Shown in pieces: positions 56,006-64,000 of a stretch of 64,000 nucleotides of DNA. A program made the position numbers and the translations under genes. This stretch comes from Acanthosepion pharaonis (Eukaryota; Mollusca; Cephalopoda; Sepiida; Sepiidae). Location: NCBI GenBank assembly GCA_903632075.3, contig CAHIKZ030000027.1:72001-136000 (forward strand), given 5' to 3'. Under the pieces are notes generated by a model. It ran no database searches and had not been told where the DNA came from. It was given only the letters and a program-made list of their open reading frames with translations. The number at the start of each line of letters is the position of its first letter. Position 1 is the stretch's first letter.

Positions 56006-56912
56006 GAAGAATGCGTGCGTTAAGAAAGTTTTCTGTGCTCCCCGTGTCAATTAGTGATTTTAATGGCTGTTCGCTAGCCATGGTTTCTATCATTGTAGTT
56101 GATAAGCAGCCAAGTATATCCCATGATGCCTTACAAGATACCGTTTCGCTTCCCGTTTTCTTTATTTTTACAAACTTTAGCCCAATATCCTTGCTTTCAA
56201 CGTGTATAGCATTTATCCATTCTAGCGGGGCATAATGACATTGCGTGTCTTCCCGTTCGTTTAGTTAAGGCTCATATTTTCGAAGAGCCTACTATTTTAT
56301 CAGATGGAAGGCGGTGCAAAATAGGTGGAGTGGTCTCTGACGTTACTGCAACTGTATCGTAAACTTTAGCATTTTGTTCTGCTAAATTTAATCTTTTGCC
56401 TGGTCATAGGCCTGCTGTAATGTTATGATACTGTTTTCGAGTCTTCTTTGTCGAATATCCGTGGACCTTAGCCTGTTTATGAAGGCATCTCGTATTAATT
56501 CGGCTCGATAATGTTCCGCCGATACAGAAGAAAATGAACAAAATGAACAATCCTTATTTAGTTTCATTAAGGCTTAATAAAATCCGTCAGTGGAATCTGA
56601 GGGCAGTTAACGCTTTGTAGCCAGTTAGTGTCTAGAGACCATTTCATTTTTCTTTTTAATACAGATCCTGTTCAGTATTGTTAAAGCAACTTCGTAGGAA
56701 GATGCGTCCGCGAAATACTCGCAAACTTATGCTGAGACCTATTTGGTGAGATAGTGCAATTTATTAGAACTTTGGTCGCATTATGTCCCCAAGAAGGTTA
56801 TGAAAGCTATTCTCCAGTCACAATATTCCAGTTCAGCCTCAGACACGTTGGGGTCAATAGTAATCTTCACTGTACAGAGTAAATTTGTCATTATCAAAAT
56901 GGTTAACAATGA
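56006..56912 (-). pseudogene. gypsy gag, zinc-knuckle remnant and protease start
   Basis: Minus strand from 56912: MTNLLCTVKITIDPNVSEAE, then LEYCDWRIAFITFLG; later SAEHYRAELIRDAFINRLRS, TDIRQRRLENSIITLQQAYD and QAKRLNLAEQNAKVYDTVAV. Zinc-knuckle remnants (TGRHAMSLCPAR, then a GYWAKVCKNK-type piece) are split by frameshifts. Near 56035 LKSLIDTGSTENFLNARIL carries the retropepsin DTG motif, right at the nested LINE border. Order and motifs match Ty3/gypsy gag. Multiple stops. Confidence 0.8.
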
Positions 56913-56969
56913 GATTTCATTAAATTGTAGCAGAATTGTGGGATACAATACGAATTTGCTTATGAATAA

Positions 56970-57090
56970 GCTTTAATGTACATTTATTGTACGAATGTAC
57001 AAATATGACACAATGCCAAAAATGGGAAATGGAGAAGGCTGGTCTTCATCTGTCTTATACCTGGACTTAGCTAGCTACAATCACTGACCT
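56970..57090 (-). mobile_element. Family E retroposon, third copy (3' part)
   Basis: On the minus strand it ends TTTGGCATTGTGTCATATTT, then CGTACAATAAATGTACATTA with AATAAA. The plus strand GGTCTTCATCTGTCTTATAC and GACTTAGCTAGCTACAATCA parallels 24680-24720. The 5' extent is unclear. Confidence 0.6.
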
Positions 57091-57699
57091 AAACTAGATT
57101 GAATCAGCGACTATAATCACCAGCAAACGACCTAACTTTGGATTTTAATATATACCCCGACTTATTCCCAACCACAGCCCCCTCCGTCAATTCGTGCTGT
57201 AGCATTAGTAGCAGCTGATCCTGGAAATCTCACCCATCAAATAATTATGCGTTCAATTTCCAATAGCCAGCCAATGGCGATTCTGGAACTCTGAAAGTGT
57301 GCGGGGACCATTTGGGGGCTGAGATTTTTCTGCGGAACAGGGCGGGGCAAATTCAAGCAGCGTCTTTATTTTCATACTACACCACAATCGTATACACTAC
57401 ATAGGAATGAATTTTAGTATAAGTATGTTACTTCACTAAATTAAACGGAATAACTTTTCTTCATTCATAGTAGCGGAGTCCTAATCTATTCTTGCCCTCT
57501 TTTTCACTCTCAAGCTGTTGGGCCACAAGAGAGGTTAACTTCAAAACAAAATCAAATAGTTAATACTAATATCAATACTAGTAAAACAGTGTAATTTGTC
57601 TGCTCTGATTTTTTTTTCTGTACAAAACCAAGGGCCAGCTAAAATTCTGAGCGGAGGACATTGGCTCTTTCTGCTACCCCCACCCCGTAGAATCGCCAC
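57091..57699. other. No recognised feature
   Basis: GC-richer patches at 57280-57360 and 57635-57699 share CCCC-rich wording, but I could not place them in a family. Confidence 0.4.
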
Positions 57700-59150
57700 T
57701 GTGGCCAGCTAACCTAACCTTAGGCTAATCTAATTTTATATGAACCCGGACTAGCTTATCATCCATGTAAATTATCGATACTTGGATAACCTAAGAACCC
57801 TACGTTGACTCTCTTAAATAGGACTTGGTCGATGTAGCTAGAACGCACCTCCGAAGCCGAGCTGCCCCTATTAGTCCATACTACCTCCCGGGGGTGCTCA
57901 TTGTGATAATTATCGACAAGATCAAACTTACCAACAAAGTCTCGACACGATTTCATATCCGGATTATTAGTACTCGATCTTTCCCCTATACGATCTATAT
58001 CGCTGTCAATCGCCCGCTAAAACTACCGTACGAGATGTCGTCAAAAACGACTCGATACACCGAAACAAATCAGTCCACTCCACATAAACTCCGATGAGAC
58101 GAAGAGCCTCATCCTTTAAAGTAATATCCAGCACGCAAAACCTGCCCGCATGATCTGCGAAGACAAGAGCACACACAGCTTTCAGAGAATTGCTCACTGG
58201 ACAGGAATCCCCTCTAAGCATCCATCAAAACTTCACGATAGTGAGTTAAAAAAATGAGTCTCCTGCAAACAACATACATCCACCTCGAGAGGCTGAAGAT
58301 CGCGAGCGAGCTTCGCCCTGTGAGACTCCGGCCTCAGACCCCGGGCATTCAAACTTGATAACCAGAGAGTCATTATCAGTCCGATTAGGATTGAGAATTT
58401 GGCTTGAACATGCTCGGGGAAAGGACACCAACGGCTCTCCCATTGACCCATCTCATTTTTAATAGGACCGTCCAAGAAAAGACCGCCAGTGTCCCAGGGA
58501 CATGTCAGTTTTAACGCTCTATAGACGGAGGGGTGAACGAAACATGGACACTCCCAGCACAAAGTTGTTTCACTTAGTTGCTTTCCTGATTGTACACAAT
58601 TGCAAGAGGTGGACTGATTTTCAATAAGTTGATGGCCTCCTCGACCAAACCCTATATCTGCCGCGCCTCCGATGCCGTCCTGATGACTGTGAACACCCTT
58701 TTCTTCTTGGAGAAATTGATGAGGATCTTCTATATCATGCTCCCCATTCACTTTAATCGATAGCAGCTCTTTGAGGCTGTTTCCATAATTGTGGGCTCCT
58801 TCAGTCTGAGCCAGGGTAAACACGGCAAATATCCTCCTCTGAATTGTATGGTAATCTGGATGTTTTTCCTTTTTTCCTTCTTTGCCTTTTGGTAGGCGAA
58901 AGAATTTTTTTTGTTTTGCGGGGCAAGGACTGATTGTGGGACATGGAGTATAAAGAGTCTTTTTTTCCTGAAGGAACTGGGATCTCGACCGATTGGGATA
59001 GACATGGAGGAATGAATTCAGGTGATGATTCAGGTGATGATTTCTGATCTGGGTAAGACGGGTAGAGGCCGAGGGACGTAATGGCTTTTTCGATGGTGAT
59101 GTATATTTTAGTATTCAATTTTTTCTTCTTGTATATTTTATTCTCTTTCA
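57700..59150 (-). pseudogene. LINE1 second copy: end of ORF1 and endonuclease, truncated
   Basis: On the minus strand 59150-58560 covers the Pro/Ser/Lys-rich end of ORF1 (SPTKRQRRKKGKTS parallels the SPTK and TTKRQRSPSPE parts of copy 1) and PCFVHPSVYRALKLTCPWDT. The endonuclease begins ITLWLSSLNARGLRPESHRA (near 58380) with VDVCCLQETHF, continues ALRLIGVYV and VVLAGD, then DLVDNYHNEHPREVVW and SYIDQVLFKRVNVGFLGYPS. Homology ends near 57703, before the reverse transcriptase. So its 3' portion is missing, unlike normal LINE truncation at the 5' side. About ten lesions; dead. Confidence 0.75.
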
Positions 59151-59174
59151 CGCAACTTTATTACTGTATGTCCT

Positions 59175-59660
59175 TTTTACATTATTCGGACTATTGTCCC
59201 CATCTTTCTTGCCATATTCATCACAAAGTTTCGGCCGTTGTACGCTCCGGCCTTTTTCAGGTGGTTGGAATGTCGAACTGAACCCTTTATTTCGCTCACT
59301 GGGGTAGACTGTTCTTGTTCCACGTTCCATGTCTAATTGATGTCAGTTATCAGTTACCTTCTGTTAATTCACCTATCCAAGTTCTCCACTGCCTTAACCA
59401 GATATTGAACTCATAACTCTTTGGGTCCTGTCACTGGATCTAACCAACGCTTTTATCCACTGTGCCATGTGTCCTTAAGGACATGGCACGTGGAACTAGA
59501 ACAGTCTACCCCAGCAAGTGAAATAAAGGGTTCAGTTCGACATTCCAACCATCTAAAGAAGGCCGGAGCGTGCAACAGCCAAAACGTTGTGATAAATATG
59601 GGAACAAAGATGAGGACAATAGTCCGAATAATGTAAATAGTGTACATAATACCTCATCTC
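59175..59660. mobile_element. Family P foldback element 1
   Basis: The left arm (59175-59335, minus-oriented) and the right arm (59465-59660, plus-oriented) are inverted copies of the same 160-190 bp sequence. The interior is about 130 bp (59336-59464) and resembles, inverted, the interior of the second foldback (AACTCTTTGGGTCCTGTCAC against its GTGACTAGCACGAAAGAGTT). Each arm has the CTGAAGAAGGCC...GGCCGAAAC stem-loop, degraded in the left arm. This inverted-repeat form suggests a foldback transposon or a Penelope-like element with inverted terminal repeats. Confidence 0.72.
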
Positions 59661-59671
59661 AGAAATATAGA

Positions 59672-59673
<2 letters not shown>

Positions 59674-59727
<54 letters not shown>
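59674..59727. repeat. (TA)n microsatellite
   Basis: About 54 bp of uninterrupted TA dinucleotides directly after the family P arm. Confidence 0.96.
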
Positions 59728-59729
<2 letters not shown>

Positions 59730-60030
59730 GTGTGTGTATCATTTTATTATCTAATTTCCTTTATTTGCATCCAACCTTTACATTCACTTACTTTATTGTA
59801 CTTCGCTTTCCCTTCCCTTTTTCATTCTTTTCTTTTTATTTTACTCAAATTTTCTCTCATAATCTTTTATTCTTCTTCTTTATCCTACTTTTACATCCTG
59901 TTATCCTTCACTAAATTAATTTGTTTCTTTTTTTCTCTAATTCAACATTTCTGTCTTTATCCCAACTATATCTCTGAGATGAGGTATTATGATTATTTAC
60001 ATTATTCTTGGTTATATTTTTCGATTCTTG
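59728..60030. other. T-rich sequence; contains the family P border motif
   Basis: T/C-rich with compositional ORFs. At 59958-60000 TCTCTGAGATGAGGTATTAT, then GATTATTTACATTATT, is the border sequence also found at 60745, 63937 and, inverted, 59640-59670. Confidence 0.55.
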
Positions 60031-60300
60031 TACAGGATTATCCTTCATTCTTTCTTGTTATTGTTTGATCCACTCTGCATGGAGATTATATTCCTTTAGG
60101 TTGTTCAAATATTCTCCAAAAATCTTTGCACTTCTTCAATAGCATGGCAGCTTTTTTTTTCTTCTTTTCCAATTTTACTGTAAAACTTCTTGAGATCCGT
60201 TTGAAATATCTTATTTTGTCGATAGAACCTACAACGCTTTTCATATCGTCTTGTTATCTGTACCTGTCTCTGGTATAAGTTGGCACTACAATTATTATTA
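60031..60300 (-). pseudogene. LINE fragment, linker between endonuclease and reverse transcriptase
   Basis: On the minus strand the frame reads QRQVQITRRYEKRCRFYRQN, KIFQTDLKKFYSKIGKEEKK and VQRFLENI, then in another frame EYNLHAEWIK. Such wording (Arg-rich segment, KxFYxxLxG, FWxxI, AEWI) occurs in LINEs of the type found in many invertebrates. The clade is not decided. A (ATT)n run lies at the 5' side at 60290-60312. Confidence 0.55.
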
Positions 60301-60312
60301 TTATTATTATTA

Positions 60313-60790
60313 AGTGAGAAAGCCACATGCCAACAAAGTGGCACTAGAGCCCAAATATATGAAGCCCATTATGACCACTAGTCTGATAAGTGTATACCAC
60401 ACACAGGAATCACAGCCAAATGTACGCGATATACTTAGAGGTTGTGGCAAAGGCAGCGCATAACTTTGCAGGTGGGTCCAGTTAGAAACACCTTCATCTT
60501 GGGTAACACCGTCTGCTCATAGTCTCCGATCATCATCATCATCATAATTATTTGCTTTAAATCATATCCAGTGGTGTAATATTTGCACCGGTGTCAATTA
60601 TGATGAATCCATACATGATCTCTCAAAAATATATACACACACTTATTAATAATTACTTCATTGCTGTATTTAAGAGGGGCTGCTGAAAACACTTTCTAAA
60701 ATCAGTACTTTAATGATCAAATATGAGAATACTGTATCTGTCTATGACTCTGAGATAAGGTATTATGATTATTTACATTATTTACATTAT
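60313..60790 (+). repeat. Family G repeat, copy 1; cephalopod-like dispersed repeat
   Basis: GTGAGAAAGCCACATGCCAA, CAAAGTGGCACTAGAGCC, ATATGAAGCCCATTATGACC and CAGGTGGGTCCAGTTAGAAA resemble, to my memory, a repeat common in octopus and cuttlefish genomes. The part from 60431 is matched by 63611-64000, including ATACACACACTTATTAATAA and GGGGCTGCTGAAAA. It runs directly into the second P foldback through the border motif. Confidence 0.65.
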
Positions 60791-61218
60791 TCCGACTGTT
60801 ATCCTCATCTTCATTACCATATTCACAACGTTTCGGCCTTCTTCAGGTGATTGGAATTTCGAACTGGACCCTTTTATCTCGTCCACTGGGTAGATTGTTC
60901 TACTTCCACGTGCCATGTCTCTTCCTGATGTCTCAGCTAGATCCAGTGACTAGCACGAAAGAGTTGTGTGTTCAGCACCAGGCTACAACAGTGGTGAACC
61001 AAAAAACATGGAGATTTGAGTTAAAGGAAAATAACTGAGACATCCGGAAGAGTCATGATACGTGGAACTAGAACAATCTACCTCGGTGGACGAAATAAAG
61101 GGTTTGAAATTCAAATCACCTGAAGAAGGCTGGAGTGTACAACGGTCGAAACGTTATAAATATGGTAATGAAGTTAAGGATAACAGTCCGAATAATGTAA
61201 ATAATGTAAATAATTTTT
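60745..61218. mobile_element. Family P foldback element 2
   Basis: The left arm (60745-60935, minus) and right arm (61040-61218, plus) are inverted copies. The left-arm core is shortened: it reads CCTGAAGAAGGCCGAAACGT on the minus strand, without the 16 bases of loop and stem found in other copies. The right arm shows GGCTGGAGTGTACAACGGTC, where two stem bases changed but can still pair as G-U. The right end is AATAATGTAAATAATGTAAA, a 9-bp unit given twice. Confidence 0.72.
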
Positions 61219-61831
61219 ATCTTTATTTTTTCACGACCTCATTTTCCCGACTTCAGCCACCTTACTCTTTAGACACTGAAACTATTCAAATAACTTCAAA
61301 AGTACAAACTTAGAGAAACAGTGCGACGTTCGTAGTATAATTTGATTTATTGATTTCATCTCTGGTCTCCAATTCTGTATGCTTTTCTCTCGCGTAAAGA
61401 ACCGAATTTCTAGTGTCAAGTGTTGCCTTTCTATGTTCGCCTATGAAAGCAGATTTTCCCTGATTCTGTGAACCCACGGCAACGCAAGGCCGTGCTTTTA
61501 GATTGCATTACACCGGATTTCTGCCTATTTGAACATTCTGCTTAGGCTATGCTAATGCGACCAGCAACGTCAGGGACGTGCTTACTTCAACATAACACAG
61601 CTACGTTTACCCATATACCGAAGTGCTTTACTATTTATCACAGACTTTTCCATTTTATCGATTTATCCACTCGTTCTATCTTAACATCTGCTCTATTCTA
61701 TCCATGTCTATCTAAGCCTCTTTTATCTAAAAATCTTAATAGCTTTCGTCTGTTTCTACTTCTTTATTTCAGACTATTAATATCAATAGACGCCTATACT
61801 TATCTCAGTCGGAACATACCTGTATCTCGAA
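61219..61831. other. No recognised feature
   Basis: The first 100 bp are T/C rich, and the remainder is unmatched. The ORF at 61549-61896 runs into the microsatellite and is unsupported. Confidence 0.45.
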
Positions 61832-61832
61832 C

Positions 61833-61873
<41 letters not shown>
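61832..61873. repeat. (TA)n(TG)n microsatellite
   Basis: TA units change to TG units at about 61847. Confidence 0.96.
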
Positions 61874-61974
61874 ACTGCATACTTTTTTTTTATTAATCTA
61901 GCACTCACACTTACACAATATATATATATATACTTACATTATATCAGCTGTCAATATACCACGTAACACCCTTG

Positions 61975-62269
61975 AGCGCTTAGCCTTGAAGCGGGTAGAA
62001 TGGAGATCAACGTGTTTTAGTGGACTCGGCAGTTTTCAATCTGCTTGTCTGAATCGTCTTCAAGAAGCGAGAGCAAGATCTAAAAGGTCAGCCAATCTAA
62101 CAATGATCTCATCCTACAATCCTCACTCTTGCTCCATATATGGCGTCCTTTGTAAATCACTAGCGGGTCTTAAGTGCCACTTAAGATTATCGCAGAATAT
62201 TTCATAACTAAAACAATTAGGCTGTCAGATCCTCATACGTCGAAACCGACGGGGAGAGTCCATTATTAT

Positions 62270-62330
<61 letters not shown>
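61975..62330 (+). pseudogene. LINE 3' end with C-terminal zinc-finger-like motif and (TA)n tail
   Basis: The frame reads ALKRVEWRSTCFSGLGSFQS, RLQEARARSKRSA, then CSIYGVLCKSLAGLKCHLRL. The last part has C-x4-Y/C-x-H spacing like the C-terminal zinc finger of some invertebrate LINEs, with one Cys changed to Tyr. After the stop, GAAACCGACGGGGAGAGTCC is followed by (ATT) units and a TA array to 62325. This appears to be a 5'-truncated insertion. Confidence 0.5.
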
Positions 62331-62333
<3 letters not shown>

Positions 62334-63610
62334 GTGTGTGTGTGTTAAATTAATAAAAAAAAGGTATGCAGTACGTTTGATAATTTTATACAAATCCTAG
62401 AATCCTTTGAGCGGGAATACTCAACAAACTTTTAGTAATTGGGAAAAACTCATTGTAGAATTTGTAAAAAATGCACTTTCGGCAAGTTTCCATTGTTTAC
62501 CTGGTAAAAATGTACACTGGATTTTCGGTAAATTATCGCTGAAACTCGTGGTAATGATATAGTAGTTGCAAGCATATGACAGGTGGGAAATGATTTGAAC
62601 TCAAGAACAAAGAACACTCAGAAAACTTTGAAAGATTTTTAAAGAAAAGCAAGTACACTAAGCAGAATAATTAGACGTAAATAACTCACATGTAGGGGGT
62701 CATTTAGAAGCTTTAGGAAAAATAAGGAAGCGAAGCTCATGGCTTTCATATAAACTTACGAAAAAGAACACTGGTCACTTTTCAAACAGATGCCTTTCTA
62801 TTTTTACTTTAGATAGCAAAGGTCGTTTTCAGATAAGACATTCGCCTGGAATGAAAAATGGATTTATTATGAGAATCACAAATGAAGAAAGATTACATGT
62901 AAGATATACTTTATCTCTTCAATATCGACTGAATTTAAAATGGAAAATTTCTCCTCTCTGTTAGTATTCAAAGAGAATTCTTTACAAGAAATTGCTGGAC
63001 CTTTATCCAACTGTTACTAAGTAATGCTACAATGAGCAATTGACTCGTTTGAATGATAAATTAAAAGTGAAGACTTTTGCAACAACGTAATATATTATTT
63101 TATATCAGGACTTGGTTTCGTGAAGGAAGAAGGCTTTTCCATGTGTTCTAAATCCTTTGACGCCCAACAAGACTCACGCGGAAAGACTTCGGAAGAATGT
63201 TTAGCAATGAAAATAAGAACCGGTTTTACGGCACCTCCTTTTCTCTTTTATTCTTGCTCTTCTGTTCGCGTCGAAAAGGGGCGTTTTCATGAAGACATTA
63301 CGATGGCATGTATCCTTAAATACATGTGGGGCTAACAATTTTTAGGACGTAGATGTTTGTGGTGAACTCACTCCAATGCACTCTGATAGTAAGGCAGTGG
63401 AAACGCTAATGAAACTACTCATTTGCGAATCAGGCTTCTGAGACCGTATCAAAACTATTCCCGAACTTGAGTGTATCTTTGTTGCATGGCTTCATCCGAA
63501 TTGTGCCATAATATGATTTGCACTGAATATTACTCCAGGCTATCAAGGAAACCAGGTGTAGAGTTGGCCTGAGGTGACTATCCAGCCTCTGGCTGTTGAA
63601 TCACGTGTAC
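62331..63610. other. No recognised feature
   Basis: AT-rich. The 71-codon ORF at 63120-63335 has fair composition but no family resemblance. A Gln/Glu-poor coding origin cannot be excluded. Confidence 0.45.
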
Positions 63611-64000
63611 TGACAGGTTGCGGTAAAGGCAGCGAATAACCTTGCAGGTGCGACCCAGTTAGAAATACCTTCATCTCGGACAACCAAGTCAGCTCATACA
63701 GTCTCCGATCATCATTATCATCATCACTATTATTGCAATAAATCATATCCAGTGGTGTAAGATTTGCAATGGTGTCAATTATGATGAACCCATACATGAT
63801 CTCCCAAAAATATATACACACACTTATTAATAATTACTTCATTGCTGTATTTAACAGGGGCTGCTGAAAAGTTTTTATCTGAAAACACTTTCTAAAATCA
63901 GTACTTTAATGATCAAACTTCACAATACTGTATCTGTCTATATCTCTGAGATGAGGTATTATGATCACTTACATTATCATTACGATGTCATGTTTCCTTG
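63611..64000 (+). repeat. Family G repeat, copy 2, cut by the window end
   Basis: Matches 60431-60790 over most of its length. One 15-base insertion (AGTTTTTATCTGAAA) precedes ACACTTTCTAAAATCAGTAC. The border motif ATGAGGTATTATGATCACTT follows at about 63952, so a further family P arm may begin just before the window end. Confidence 0.75.

Larger units (their letters stand above)
51950..56912 (-). mobile_element. Ty3/gypsy LTR retrotransposon, decayed, minus strand
   Basis: Domain order on the minus strand is gag, zinc knuckle, protease, reverse transcriptase, RNase H and integrase, which is the Ty3/gypsy order. All parts carry stops or frameshifts. It has a nested RTE LINE (55080-56005), an inverted duplication at that border and a tandem duplication in pol. 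LTRs were not identified. The right flank at 56970 is a family E copy and the left flank is SINE-A. Individual domains are listed separately. Confidence 0.85.

Overview
The window is animal nuclear DNA made almost entirely of repeats. It is AT-rich, with long (TA)n, (TG)n and (CA)n arrays and dispersed retroelements, and I found no intact cellular gene, rRNA, functional tRNA, CRISPR array or operon. Several repeats look to me like repeats of coleoid cephalopods (octopus, cuttlefish, squid), notably the segment at 60313-60790 with its partial second copy at 63611-64000, together with the T-rich and (TA)-rich background. That assignment rests on memory and on the style of the sequence, so treat it as moderate confidence only. 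Most long ORFs here are microsatellite or homopolymer translations.

Left third (1-27 kb). A decayed mariner transposase lies at 2788-3720. A near full-length but broken L1/Tx1-type LINE (LINE1) runs from about 5260 to about 11080, with ORF1, an overlapping ORF2 carrying endonuclease, reverse transcriptase and a C-terminal zinc-finger-like region. Fragments of a second, Jockey/CR1-like LINE (LINE2) lie at 12680-13590 and, inverted, at 24385-25335. An RTE-type fragment lies at 17555-18497. Around these are tRNA-derived SINEs (SINE-B at 2113, 18090, 22619, 25446 and 25744), two hairpin-bearing GC-richer repeats (family C), a 44-bp minisatellite (19950), a 32-bp minisatellite (26486) and a small cut-and-paste MITE (21609).

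Middle (27-49 kb). There is a dimeric tRNA-derived SINE (SINE-A, 27731), three copies of a repeat with a variable-number tandem core (family D: 29225, 37205, 39228), a remnant of an uncharacterised mobile-element-associated protein family (32455-33025), a 177-bp hairpin (34002) and a MITE (35484). The longest LINE2 copy (41690-45205) sits between two (TA/CA)-rich microsatellites.

Right third (49-64 kb). The centrepiece is a decayed Ty3/gypsy LTR retrotransposon on the minus strand, about 56912 down to 51950 (gag, zinc knuckle, protease, reverse transcriptase, RNase H, integrase). An RTE-type LINE is inserted head-on into its protease gene, a hairpin-forming inverted duplication lies at one insertion border, and there is a tandem duplication inside pol. 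Downstream lie an inverted, 3'-truncated LINE1 copy (57700-59150) and two foldback elements (family P). P copies carry a conserved stem-loop resembling part of a hammerhead ribozyme core.

How the parts relate: autonomous elements (LINE1, LINE2, RTE, gypsy, mariner) are all inactivated. The short elements (SINE-A, SINE-B, C, D, E, P) are probably parasites of such machinery. A 16-base motif, CGGCCTTGTGCCACAT or close variants, recurs in SINE-A, family C and family E, which otherwise look unrelated; this is the most interesting unexplained pattern. Boundaries of degenerate repeats were placed by eye and may be off by tens of bases.
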